Source of the DNA: Onchocerca volvulus
Lineage: Eukaryota > Nematoda > Chromadorea > Rhabditida > Onchocercidae
Assembly: GCA_000499405.2 (NCBI GenBank)
Contig: HG738138.1
Span: 20,871,753-20,935,752, forward strand
Length of the DNA stretch: 64,000 nt
Reading direction: 5' to 3'
Shown here: positions 53,576 through 64,000 of the stretch, piece after piece
Layout: every line of letters starts with the position of its first letter
Numbering within the stretch: position 1 is the first letter of the stretch
Translations under genes and position numbers: made by a program
Notes under the pieces: model-generated
What the model was told of the DNA's origin: nothing
Databases searched by the model: none
Seen by the model: the letters and a program-made list of their open reading frames with translations, nothing else

Positions 53576-53622
<47 letters not shown>
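53540..53622. repeat. Poly(A)31-C6-poly(A)46 tract
   Basis: A 31-base A run, exactly six C, then 46 A. It lies at the end of repeat copy 4. This may be a retroposon tail or an assembly join; simple slippage does not readily create the C6. Confidence 0.95.
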
Positions 53623-53624
<2 letters not shown>

Positions 53625-53960
53625 AACCTCCCACATATATTGCTGACCTAGCCGAATCACGGTAGCAAGAATCAATCTCCAATCCAAGATTACAAACCAA
53701 ATTACAAACTATCAGATTTTTTCTCCATCCTTTTTTTTCACTTAAGCAGACTGAGCTACAGCAACCTGTGTATATAAAAAGCATATAAAAACATGCGCGT
53801 ATTCGAATACAATGCAGTATCAAAATTTCAAAGCAATAAATAAGAAATTTCGGAGATCTGAGATTTTGTACTAATATAGATGAGCCGTTTGTTTGAGGAT
53901 TTTCGAAGATTTAAGATTTTGAACGAACATTTACATTGTTATTTATATAGATTAGCTGGA

Positions 53961-55300
53961 GCGGCCACACGAAACGTCGCTGGATACTAGTATTAAATAA
54001 GAACAAGAACTAAAACTCATTCCGTACTAGCATCATTTTACTTTTAACCCTATACTTTGTTCCACACTCTTTTTCTTCGCCCATTATGCTTATCCATTCC
54101 TTCTTTCCCATATCAATGTTTCAAATCAACATTGGAAACTTTCTCTATCTTTATTTTTATTGGATTCCAATTATGCCTCTTTACAATATCTTTCGGCAAT
54201 ATGATAGGTCATCGACTTAGATTATGTTGATTGTTACTATTAAAATTGCAAGGATTCCTCAATCAGTTACAAATCTAACTTCGTTGTGTGATGAAGACAT
54301 AACTATTTGCCTATATTGCCTTCATAAAATTCAAATTGTCAGTATTAACAATATAAAAAGAAAATCCATCATTCGAACTTTTTAGCTCAAATTCAACCAA
54401 AACAAAGTTTTGCAAATGCCGAGTTCAAATTCTCGCAGAAACACACTGCCGCGGCATCCATTACCTCTCTTATAAACCTGCACAAAAGAAAAAGCTCGAG
54501 TGATAGCATCATAAACTCCACTGCAAAAAACCAAAACTAATCAGGTATAGTCCACAGTATATTCATGAACTCTCGCATATAACACTTAATAATATAATAG
54601 AGTATAAATGGTATTAATTAGTCTGTAAGAAGACACTTCAACATCGAACTTACAGCAATACAACAAATTCAAATATAAGGAATCAAGAGAGCAATTTTTT
54701 TACTACCATAGTACTAATCATCTGTGTATTCATTTTATACTAAGCTTAAGTTGTTTTCAAGCTGTTGTAACACTTCTAATTATTCACCAAAAATGTAACA
54801 GATATAGACAAATATTTCAACATTATATTTACAAACATTTGAAGTCAATAGTATAGTTCGTCCTCAATTTGAAACATCAAATAAAACTAATTTAAAACTG
54901 ACTTACTAAACAAAGATAAGTTTAAATTTGGACCAGAAAGCAAAGTCCGTTCTAAAGTTAAATTATCAACTACATAACTTCGCCAGAAACTGGAAACACT
55001 GCAGGAATAGAAAATACATTACTTTAAATTCTAAAATATTTAGTTAGAATTGATGATTTGGAATGGCGTAAAACAGTAATAAAGCAAATATCCGCATGAA
55101 GCACAAAAAGAGTAAATTTCAACCAATGAAGTTAAGTAAAAAAAGAAAAAACCAGGCAAGGGAAGCATTTCAGAATCGTGTAACAAAGTGGACTGTTCAT
55201 ACATACGCATCACTTACTTGACTTCTAAAAGTAAAACATTCTTGACCAATCATCTCCCGTCCCAACAAGTTATTAGCTTTTCAATTAGCATTTGGCTATT
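53961..55300. other. Non-coding stretch
   Basis: No gene recognised. The only exon-like piece is 54520-54465 (minus), between TTTTTTGCAG and GTAATG, reading GVYDAITRAFSFVQVYKR; it has no partner exon that I could join. Confidence 0.4.
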
Positions 55301-55606
55301 TTAAAGCTTAGCCAAGGGAATAGCGCCATCATCTACCAGTACCCCTCCATCCTCATCGCAATACAAAGAGTCATTGAATGACACATCTCAGGTCAGTCGT
55401 CATTCTGCTTCACATATTGTTTAAATATTGGTTTTGACGCCAATTTGAGTGCCCTCCCGTGTTTCACGGTTGGACGAGTTTGCTGTGCGGTATTTCATAA
55501 TCCGTACACGAGATGAGCCACAACAAGCGTACTAGATTTACTCACATGGACGATTTTGGGTAATGGGAACTTGATTTATTGAGTTGATGTGACGGGGATG
55601 TGTCAT
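55301..55606 (-). CDS. Possible 48-residue two-exon gene, unidentified
   Basis: Minus-strand exon 1 55606-55546 starts with ATG (MTHPRHINSINQVPITQ) and ends one base into a codon before a strong donor GTGAGT. Exon 2 55386-55301 completes the codon and reads VSFNDSLYCDEDGG then VLVDDGAIPLAKL and a stop. The patch is clearly richer in G+C than its surroundings. I do not recognise the protein. Caveats: the exon 2 acceptor (CTGACCTGAG) lacks a pyrimidine tract, and the plus strand over exon 2 is also open with a good CAG|GTCAGT donor, so the true gene may be on the other strand or the region may be a promoter of SDE2. Confidence 0.35.
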
Positions 55607-55694
55607 TTATTAGGAAAGTTTTATTGATAGATAGAAGAATGGTTCTTCCTGTACTATACAAACAACCATTTGAGAATACCCCTCAAATTGGCGG

Positions 55695-56075
55695 GTGAAT
55701 TATTCTTTCCTTTGTTGTTCGAAGAGAAGAATAGAATTCCGTGATTGTCGCTTTGCTGCTATCACTACCTCGATCTGGGTCGTTATAAAACCGTCGCTTT
55801 ATCGACGTGGAAACTCCGAACTGAACTATTGTAGAAAACTGGCTCTGCTCCAAAATCCAAACCTTTCAAATCCTTTCGGGGCTTCTCCTCCTTACCTGTT
55901 TTTCTCCAACGTGTCGCCTCATGACCTCATTTTGTTTATCTATTAATTGAAGTTTTGGTGGCAAACATATTTATCTTTTTGGCGGTAAACATGTTAATCA
56001 GTTTGTTGGCCCATTTCGCGCTTTTTAATCTTAAACTTTTCTTGCTTACAATAATTATATCTTTCGGATTTTTCC
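55695..56075 (-). repeat. Dispersed repeat copy 5
   Basis: Same direction as 50263-50500 and inverted relative to 3416-3830. Shared blocks include ggcggtaaacatgttaatc, gtgtcgcctcatga and caataattatatctttcggattttt. It lies just upstream of SDE2. Confidence 0.7.
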
Positions 56076-56295
56076 AATTTTGGGTGCTATGTTTGGGAGG
56101 GAGGCAAGGGAGGGTGGAAGACAAGAAGGAGGAATTGATATGAATATGGGATTTGAGATTGAAGAGTATAGTTCACATATTCTTTCTTCAAATATTTCAC
56201 TATTGCGTTTAAAATTGTTCACTAATTTGGTCACATGAACGGATTTCATCTTCCAAGCTAATTTTATTGTTTCAACTCAACTAGGATTTCCAGAA

Positions 56296-58317
56296 ATGTT
56301 CACTTCTGTTTTTCGAACGATCACTGAACTCTTCTTGATACCCGAGGATTTATTCTACGTCACTGTTAATGGGAAAATTGTAGATTGGAAGAGTTTAGAT
56401 GAGGGTATTCAATTCCAAGTACATTTCAGACTTCGAGGAGGCAAAGGAGGTTAATTTCTGCGTTTATATTTTATATTTGCAATAGTCGATAATTTCTAAT
56501 ATACTTATCTTTTATTCTCATAGTTCTCTATATTCACTGTGTATTAACTTTAGATGCCAAGTGAGCCTCAGAGGGACTTATACGAATCATCCAATATAGA
56601 ACTTTTTTTTTTTTGAAGTGGAATATATCATTTTAACTTAGTAGTCTCTATTTTTATGATGGGATTATTTTTTAAAATTCGTACTCTTCAGGTTTTGGTT
56701 CGCTGCTCCGCTCATTTCGTATTCATCGTTCAACGAATCAGTTGATGTGCCGCGATTTATCTGGACGGCGACTTGCTGACATTAAGGAAGAAGAGAAACT
56801 CCGCAAATGGATTGAAAAAGCAAGCGAGAGGGAAGAAGAAAAGCGTCGGCAAAAGTATGTCTTTTATTCTACATTTTTTGAGGAAATTTTTGGCACGAAT
56901 GTCTTAATTACAGTACTTCCAGGCAAGAGAAATACGAGAAATTAAAAGCAGGTCCTCGAAAACATGATTTCAATGACCCTGATTTCATCCAGACACGGGA
57001 AAAAATCATGGAAGAGACAGATGAAGCGTTTGAAGAGGGTAAATTTTTGTACCATCTCACTAGTTTTGCTTCTCAGAATCTTTTTAGGAACGGCGGCACC
57101 GATGATATATAATGAAATATAAAACTATAGGTGATTTTGTTCTTTTTTAAATTTTATCTAAGCGAATAAAAATAATGCGTTATGAGTTATGGGAAGATTA
57201 TCGTCGAGTGCATTTGCATCTTAATTTAAATAAAAATCTTTTTCTTCAGAAAGGGTTTCTTTCATTGTTTCTATTTAATCTAGGTATTGCTGTCGCTAAA
57301 AATAAGAGAAGTAATGAGGAAGGCTTGCCGAAGCCCAAACGAGAGTCCCATATGGTTGAAGATGATGATTCGGGTGAAGAGACTGTGGCAAAACGTAGAA
57401 AATTAACTGTGAATAAAACACTCGAATGTATGATGCCTGAGTTAGATAATGAAAGGTAATTCTTTACGTTCTTCGCATTGTTAGTGATAATCTGTTTAAA
57501 ATATTCAGTTTTTCATGATTAACTGATTAACTAATTGGCGATCATATCAAACGAAATCAGTATATGATTCAAGAAATGTTAAGAAATGCTTTTTTTTCAT
57601 ATGGAATGTAGGAAATGTAATTCAGGTTATTACAGAGCTGAGTTAAAACGAACAATTATTTTGCCTATTATCAACTTCTGTAGTAACTGGTGTAGGAAAA
57701 TTCTAAGCTTAGGTTATCCTGCAAAAAACAGCTTCAATTTCAGCAAAAGTGCAGTCGCTGTTAATGATGTAAGCAAAAAGTGTACTGAAAGTGAGAAAGA
57801 AAAATTGCCTCCGAAGCCAACAGGTACTCCTGATTATTACAAAACTTGGTTGTCTTAATATATATGATCCTGGAATTGTCCTTTTCAATTTTCAGTTTGG
57901 AAAAGTTAGTTAAAGAGTTAGTTTACAGCTTTGTTTATAGCTGGAAAGTCAAATACCATCGTGGAGAAACTATCAAGTGAAGTATTGAATTTCGATATCA
58001 ACTTGGACAATTATGATAGTGTAGAAAAACTAGAATCTTTGGGACTGGATCGTTTAAAGCATGCCCTTGAAGGTTCTTCAAATTTCCATGCTTTTTTTTC
58101 TTTTTTCTCTTTTTTTTTTTCGTACTGTGCAATTTGAGACACTCTTGGCGTTAATTTTAAATATTATTTCAACTTTATATTCAATAGTTTTCATTCAGTG
58201 CGTGGCCTGAAATGTGGTGGCTCATTAAATGAGCGAGCAGTTCGACTTTATTCAGTCAAAAACTTAAAACCAGAACAGTATCCGAAGAATATCCGTGTGC
58301 GTGGCAAAAAGAAATAA
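56296..58317 (+). CDS. SDE2: SDE2 (ubiquitin-like, replication stress and splicing)
   Basis: Exons 56296-56449, 56692-56854, 56923-57038, 57284-57455, 57744-57823, 57941-58072 and 58199-58317 join in phase to 311 residues. The N-terminal part is a ubiquitin-like fold ending in LRGGKGG (residues 46-52), the family's di-glycine cleavage site, followed by FGSLLRSFRIHRSTNQ and the hallmark CRDLSGRRLADI. The middle is charged (EDDDSGEETVAKRRK). The C-terminus matches the SDE2 SAP-like end: LESLGLDRLKHALEG, RGLKCGGSLNERAVRLYSVK, and the closing RGKKK. In human and yeast, cleaved SDE2 joins the spliceosome and, in human, regulates PCNA ubiquitination and replication-stress response. The first beta-hairpin expected before residue 1 (about 25 residues) is missing, and the ATG follows TTTCCAG by two bases; either the start is trans-spliced and short or an upstream exon was missed. 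Repeat copy 5 lies just upstream. Confidence 0.88.
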
Positions 58318-58390
58318 ACAGGACTGTTTTTGCATTTTTACGTCCTTTTTGTTAATCTTTATTATACATTGTACAGCAGCATTTAAAATT

Positions 58391-58469
58391 ATGCATTAAA
58401 TGTAAGATTATGTATTATATTAATACATATGATGTACTGGTGTAACACATAATCTCACATTTATTGCAT
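58391..58469. repeat. Stem-loop in the SDE2 3' UTR
   Basis: Arms 58391-58413 and 58447-58469 pair over 23 bases with two mismatches around a 33-base loop, starting 73 bp after the SDE2 stop codon and before the AATAAA at 58552. Confidence 0.85.
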
Positions 58470-58551
58470 ATTTTGAATTATTATTCTAGCTATTTGCTCG
58501 AGCACATTCGCTCAGTTTCTATGCCTTGTGCTTTCATTTATTGAACTTTTA

Positions 58552-58557
58552 AATAAA
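58552..58557 (+). promoter_or_regulatory. Probable SDE2 poly(A) signal
   Basis: AATAAA 235 bp after the SDE2 stop codon, followed by AT-rich sequence. Confidence 0.5.
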
Positions 58558-59170
58558 ATTTTCTTCATAGATTCAAACTTTGTAATTATTGCATTTCTGC
58601 TATTTATAAAAACTTGAGGTTATGGCTTTTACGAATTCAGTGAAGTGAAAGCTGTTTTTATGGCAATTCTTGATGTAAATTTTCTAATAAATATCAGAAA
58701 ATAATGCCTGTTCCTTGATAATGATTATGAAACTTGTATTTTAACATTAAAGCTGATTTTGATTTTAAAGTGGAGTTAGAATTTGTATGACTTTTCATAA
58801 AAGTAGTGCTGCGTGATATGCGCCACGTATTTTTTCTGGATTTTTTAGCATTTGATTTTATTCTTCAATTGCAACTGTTTTTGGAAGAAAAAATTGAGGA
58901 AGTTTCTTTACGTTCAGTATTTCGTGGAATAAAGATCTTTAAGCATGGGTTAATTTACCTAGTTATGTATTTTAGGAAAAAATGAAGTGAAAGACGGGGA
59001 ATTCTTATATTTATTGGTGCTCTTAAATTGTTTTTGATTTTAGAATGAAGCATTTATTTACCAATTAAAATTTAGCTGGTCAGGTACGTAAGTTTGTTTT
59101 GCGAATTGCACTGATTTTCATTTTAAATGTGAAGGATGTATATTCGCTAAATGCAATTAATTTCGTATTT

Positions 59171-59259
59171 ACTTTTTTTTTTTTTTTTTTGTTACAAAAG
59201 AACCGTTTACTATCCTTTTAGTCTCTATTAAAACGCTGGACATCACCAACATTATAAAA
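59171..59259 (+). promoter_or_regulatory. Polypyrimidine tract and probable trans-splice acceptor
   Basis: A T run (59171-59190) and CCTTTTAG ending at 59221 lie 39 bp before the ATG at 59260. No coding exon of the downstream gene is needed upstream, so this may be a spliced-leader acceptor for a downstream operon gene. Confidence 0.4.
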
Positions 59260-62200
59260 ATGAATGTTTCGTCTGATGATTGTTGCAAAAAGGATATTCC
59301 AGTAAATACAAATGATGAAGCCGAAGTGTTAACCGTCTTGGCTCAGGTTGAGCAAAAGGCATGTTTAGATCTTTATATCTTTTCGAAGAACTTTTTTAAC
59401 TTAAAATATTAACATCAGTGATGTATTTTAGGAAAATGCTTCCGAAGATGTACAGTTATTAATGTTATTATTTGACAAAATGTTTCTGAGTTTTATTTGA
59501 ATTCAGTTTCTATAGACTTAAAATCTTTCGAGGACTATAAATCTTTAATTTCAAATTTATAATGAAAAGAGTTATTTCGTTTGTTAATAGTCACAGAATC
59601 AAATTGCAGGCTAGGGAAGCTGTAAATGTTTTGGTAAGAGTAAGTAAGAAAAATGAAAAGAAAATGTTGTTTCCGGAAATTGATCAATTGCTTCATGTCC
59701 AATTTGTTTATAAGAAACCAGGCACTACGCACATCGGACACCATGTCAAACGTTTGTGAGTTGCCGGTTATTGTTATTTGCTAGCTAGTGCGATATATAT
59801 TTCTCATTCTTTCTGTAATATTGGTAGAAGTTTTTCATTGTTTGATGTTAAGCTACGGATAAGCTTAGTTCATCAGTTTTAGAAATTTGAAGTCCAAGCA
59901 TAATCTTTTTCAAAAACTTGCATTCCATAATAAAAATGAAAAATGAGTAAATAATATTCATTTTTACAATGACCAAATATATTTCTAAAATAATTTTTTT
60001 TTTCTTTGTTAGATTAGAAATTAAGTGACTTTACACTTTATATTCAGAGTCCGACACGCGGTCGGTAAAAGATATCTATTGTAGTTATACGGCACCAAAG
60101 AGGTTAAATCATTTGTGTCCTTTACAAGAAAGAAAATTAAACAGCTTTCATCTTTACTTTCGTTAAAATTATGTTATTCAATTATCTGCTTTTATTGATT
60201 GGCAGTACTGAGTACAAGTTTAATTTTTTTCTACAGCATTTTACCGCATTTGTTATACGAAAAAGGCAATACAACTGTTTGCTTGATTATGCGGGACTTG
60301 GACCAGTCTGCAAAAGCGAAATGTGATCCTGATGTTGACAAGCAAGCAAGGTTATGGGCTGAAAGATTGGAACTTGAATTCGGAGTTACCAAAGATCATG
60401 TGCAAAAGGTATTTTGTGAATACGATATATTCATTGGAATTTTCTGTCTTCAAAAATATAAATGGATTGCAGGAAATGCAATTTTTAGCATATAGTAAGT
60501 CGAGAAAGAAAAAAGATGAATTTCTATTCGAGCGATGATAATTCGAACATGATTTAGATTTTTGATTTATGGTAATTGTATTTGTCTTGTTATTTAAGGA
60601 AACGGTATTTATAGATTTTGACAAAGCGACAGCTGGAAAGGGAATATCATTCTTATTACGACAGACGTCAACTGGCATCTGCGTATGATATATTTCTTGT
60701 CGATGTTGTAATCGAGAAAAGTGTTATACGTTTTTGTGGCAAAGAATTTCATAAAGCGAAAAAGTAAAACATCCACAGCATTCAAAATTGAAATTTTCAA
60801 AGGATCGTCCCTGTCTGATGCCTTAGTTATCCAAGTTATATCTTGCACGTAACAAAGTCTTAATTTAGCATGCGTTTCCTTAGTTAGTAGTAGATTGAAT
60901 TTATTTTTGCAGTAGTAGACCCAATTCAACTTATTTTGACAATAAAGTATTTCGAAATTTTTTAATCCATATATTACAGCAACTGATAGCCCTTTCACAT
61001 ATGGGGAATTTTCATGCATTTCAGTAATTCATATTATGAAAATTATATTTGCAATTCAATTTTTGTGAGATTAATTTCATTTATAGATACTGATTGTTCG
61101 CTTAAAGTTTTTCCTCTATATAATAACGAAACTGTTTGCAGGATTCCTTTGAGAGTGTCAATTCATCCACACAGATCACTGATAAATGAGATCGAAAAGG
61201 CATATTACACAGTCACATTTCCACTTTTTCCATTTCGTACGCGAACGTAAGTTTGCACTATTACTACTTCTTTTTTTTTTTTTTTTTTAAACTGGATTTG
61301 CCTGCTTTGGTTAAATTTGTTTGTATTTCAAATAATTAACTTAGAGTCAGTGAAATTAACTTCACAGATTAAAATATTCTAAAGTTAGAATATTTTAAAA
61401 ATGTCAGTGTTTTTCAGCTCTTTAGAATATTATCTCATCGATATCAATGTTTTTAAGATAGCCGATTTGTTTTAATTAATCCGAAAAGTCTCATAAGATT
61501 TCATTCCAGGAGTCTTCGCATTGGAAATCTCAGTAATCCCATCGATCATATTGTAGAAAATGTACGTGCAGTTGTTGAAAATGTATTTCAATATTGCCCC
61601 GGTGGTTTATGCAATATTCATTCAATAAGTCTGCAAATGGTGACAGGCGGTCCTTCTTTACCTCTCTATATTGATGCTGGTCTGTTTTTTAAGTAATTCC
61701 TTATGTTTAGATTTCGTTGTAATTAGTGTCGAGATATATTTTGAATTTGGGTTATAGTTGGTTATTACATCCAAAAGTTTTTGGAAACATAAAGTCTTTA
61801 TAATCCTTGCATCTCTACTTTAACGTTTTTTATGGTTTCTAATGAACTACATTAGATTAACTTTCATCATAAGATCGTATTTATCCCGTTAGCTTGAAAA
61901 GAAAGCTTCAAATTTTAAAAAATTTAATATTTTAGGGCCTAGAAATGCGATCAAGTTACCTAAGCCCATAAAAATGAAGGATCTCAAAGCGGAAAGAGAT
62001 AGAAAAGCAGTTGTTGATGAATTATCGACATTGCCAGAAGGCTTAAAAGTTTTAGTGTACAAGGATGGTGAAGTGGAAGTAGTGGATTCAGACAGTTAGT
62101 TTGTTCATTTTAAAAGAATAGGAAAAATATGAGAATATGAAAGATCATTACTTGATTATATTTTCAAATCAACTTTTTTATTTCTGTCAGTTTTTCTAAT

Positions 62201-62791
62201 TCTATATCTTTTTTATTAATGGATTAAATCTGTTTATTAAAGTCTTGCAGCTCTTTGAAAACATTTGGAAAATTTCTCAAGTTTGATCATAATCAAAATA
62301 TTGCGAAAGTTTATAACTATAGAAATTTTCTTGCAGCCAAAAAACCTGTGCTTTATCCTACAGTTAATGATGAATGGGAAGCAAGAGATGATCTAAAGCC
62401 GTTAATAAACCCCGCCAAGGTTAGCATTTTTTTTTTTGTATGTAATTTTAATTTCCTTATTGAATGAGCTGTCTTAGAATAATAATTTTATTACTAATTA
62501 TTCATTATTATATTTCAGCTAGAAGAATTACTAGGAAAATGTCGCAAACTGAGGGAAAAAAGGAAACAAGCACGAGAAGCTAAAAAACGACTTCTGCTGC
62601 CAGTAAAAGATAGGATTTCGAAAATGAAAGGCTTGGTGAAGAAAAAGAATACACGGAACAAAATCGATGAATTTGGAGATATAAAGCAAAAGGCTTCAAA
62701 GAATCAAACGAAGATCAAGAAGAAATCTAAATTGCATCGAAGTGTTAAAGTAGGGAAAAAAAAAAACAAAGAGGAATCTGAAGTCGGATGA
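59260..62791 (+). CDS. Ribosomal L1-domain protein, RSL1D1/UTP30 type, 9 exons
   Basis: Exons 59260-59346, 59610-59755, 60237-60408, 60615-60763, 61142-61246, 61510-61679, 61936-62094, 62337-62419 and 62519-62791 join in phase to about 447 residues (human RSL1D1 490). The L1 domain spans about residues 30-270: QAREAVNVLVRVSKK, FPEIDQLLHVQFVYKK, ILPHLLYEKGNTTVCLIMRD, ILTKRQLEREYHSYYDRRQL, AYDIFLVDVVIEKSV, PLRVSIHPHRSLINEIEKAY, SLRIGNLSNPIDHIVENV. The tail from about 330 is strongly basic with many Lys (REKRKQAREAKKRL). Family members are nucleolar and act in pre-rRNA processing; human RSL1D1 also influences senescence. Exon 1 can end at CAG|GTTGAG (used here) or four codons later at AAG|GCATGT. 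It starts 942 bp after the SDE2 stop on the same strand. Confidence 0.88.
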
Positions 62792-63514
62792 ATTTGTGTG
62801 GTTAATGGGTCGAGATGATATAACTAGTTATGAATTTCTTTCCAACACTTATATAAAAACTTAACAAAAGTTGATTAAATGATAAATTTAGAATTAGACC
62901 AAAAAAGTGGCAAAAAGACATTCAAATATATAATATCTGCGCGTTTTTTTCTCTTGCTATTTCTTTTTTTTTTTTTTTTTTTTTGTTATTTTTTTAGTCT
63001 TGTTACTGCGGAAATATTTCTAAAAGTGCGAATAAATGTTGTTTATGCATGGGATTAAAATTTCCAACGAGTCGATCGGAAGAAAATAGCTTTTGAAAGC
63101 TAGGAACAAATGATTTTCATGATTGAAAATGTCAAAGAATGATCTGGAGTTCGAAAAGCTGACATAAAATAGCATTAATTAACGTCTAGTTACGAATATT
63201 AATGATATATAATTCGACGAAGTTTAATGTACTAGTGATGCTCTTTTATTCTTGAACCATTCTATGTATTTCTTAAAATTCATTTCCTAGAAGGAAAAGT
63301 CCTAATATTTCATTGATCCGAACAGAAAATAAAAAAATTAGCCTTATTTCTTTATTCAAGTATAATGGCTAAAAGACTTAAAGTCTTAAGAGTTAAAATT
63401 GACATACGACTATAGTGGATCTGCATTATTTATTTATTTATTTATTTACAAAGCAAATCATCACAATACCCAGAAAAAAAAAAAATTAGAGGAAATTCGG
63501 AGTGCAGTACTCGA
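62792..63514. other. Convergent 3' region with poly(A) signal and TTTA repeat
   Basis: AATAAA at 63031-63036 may end the L1-domain gene transcript. A (TTTA)n microsatellite lies at 63426-63448. No coding exon. Confidence 0.5.
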
Positions 63515-63705
63515 TCACATCATTCCAGCTTTCTGGAGGTTTTTCTGTATGATGGTATCAATGACACTGGTTATAACCAACTGTACTTGATTTGTATCTG
63601 TTGCACATGTCTCGTGCATATAGATTGTCTTTTTATCCGGGTTTAAATTCAGTTCGCTGAATTTCATTTTTATAAAACTCATTGCTTCCTCGTAATTCTG
63701 ACCAC
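63515..63705 (-). CDS. G protein alpha subunit, last exon (partial)
   Basis: After acceptor TTTTTAG the minus strand encodes the last 62 residues of a heterotrimeric G protein alpha subunit and a stop codon. Seen: FIKMKFSELNLNPDKKTIY, the guanine-ring motif in HETCATDTNQVQLVI (TCAT), and the receptor-contacting C-terminal helix SVIDTIIQKNLQKAGMM. The exon begins with two bases completing a split codon, so earlier exons lie beyond the right edge; none was seen in 63707-64000. The C-terminus has no cysteine at position -4, so it would not be a pertussis-toxin substrate (inference). It may belong to a nematode-specific GPA class rather than Gs, Gq or G12, but the subtype cannot be fixed from this exon. 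Confidence 0.88.
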
Positions 63706-64000
63706 CTAAAAATATGATTTGCTTAATTTATTCTTGTTCTGTTCTTTTATTTAAGTTAGTCTAAACTTAACTGCAGAAATTTGAATCATTTTGCTCTTTG
63801 AAAAGGTATTTTGGGAGCGACATACAAATTAAGCTTTGAATTTGTTGAATCACAGCCAATGTTTACTTATGTATTAGATCTCGGTATTGAAAGCTGGAGG
63901 ATTCATTGCTAAAAATTACAAATGTGAAGTAGTGCTTGCTCTTATTGCTATTATACATATAAAAGATATTTTCTTAGCTGATAAGATTTCGAAGTAGGGA

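Larger units (their letters stand above)
50263..53960 (+). mobile_element. Helitron-like element remnant (approximate limits)
   Basis: The helicase relic is flanked on both sides by copies of one repeat family, with similar ends (ttatttatatagatta near 53945 and ttatttatatagacta near 940). Helitrons end in CTRR preceded by a hairpin, and 'ctag' follows at the 940 end, but I could not define both termini, so limits are approximate. Confidence 0.5.

Noticed and set aside
53423..53823. Frames with poly-Lys or poly-Phe
   Set aside because: Produced by the A31-C6-A46 homopolymer block.
54422..54445. GTTCAAATTCT resembling a tRNA B box
   Set aside because: No A box or cloverleaf arms upstream.
54465..54520. 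Exon-like minus-strand piece between TTTTTTGCAG and GTAATG
   Set aside because: No phase-compatible partner exon or family match found nearby; left as a note only.
55513..55560. Plus-strand ATG with MSHNKRTRFTHMDDF before GTAATG as SDE2 first exon
   Set aside because: Its donor phase does not fit the SDE2 exon at 56296; the joined frame hits a stop.

Overview
The window looks like nuclear DNA of a nematode, most likely a spirurid (filarial-type) worm. The grounds are strong AT richness, genes cut into many exons by introns of about 50-3500 bp, TTTCAG/TTTTAG acceptors directly before start codons (spliced-leader style), and a neuropeptide precursor of the nematode FLP-34 (NPY-like) type. The species is inference; no spliced-leader RNA, rRNA or tRNA was found. 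All gene models were built by eye from reading frame, splice sites and codon phase.

Layout, left to right. 1-6.3 kb is mostly non-coding: one dispersed-repeat copy (3416-3830), a perfect 35-bp palindrome (4442-4522), and a weak minus-strand multi-exon candidate (2387-2860). 6.3-12.2 kb (+): syntenin, tandem PDZ scaffold, 9 exons. 13.8-15.3 kb (-): FLP-34/NPY-like neuropeptide precursor, 5' exon missing. 15.3-23.6 kb: long AT-rich stretch with no recognisable gene. 23.6-25.9 kb (-): KRR1, small-subunit processome KH protein. 26.4-37.1 kb (+): RBM25, RRM/PWI splicing factor. 38.4-42.9 kb (+): PRIM2, primase large subunit. 44.0-46.5 kb (-): ATAD1/Msp1, mitochondrial outer-membrane AAA ATPase. 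47.7-50.0 kb (-): proline-rich protein with one CCCH zinc finger. 50.2-56.1 kb: mobile-element zone with a decayed Helitron-type PIF1 helicase, repeat copies in both orientations and a 112-bp inverted repeat. 55.3-55.6 kb (-): possible 48-residue two-exon gene. 56.3-58.3 kb (+): SDE2. 59.3-62.8 kb (+): ribosomal L1-domain protein of the RSL1D1/UTP30 type. 63.5-63.7 kb (-): last exon of a G protein alpha subunit running off the right edge.

Themes: most genes are conserved housekeeping functions in RNA processing and ribosome biogenesis (KRR1, RBM25, SDE2, RSL1D1-like) plus DNA replication (PRIM2). KRR1 and RBM25 are divergent from a shared 0.5-kb gap. RBM25-PRIM2 and SDE2-RSL1D1-like are same-strand neighbours that could be operonic. 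The least expected pieces are the neuropeptide gene, the CCCH gene and the transposon relic.
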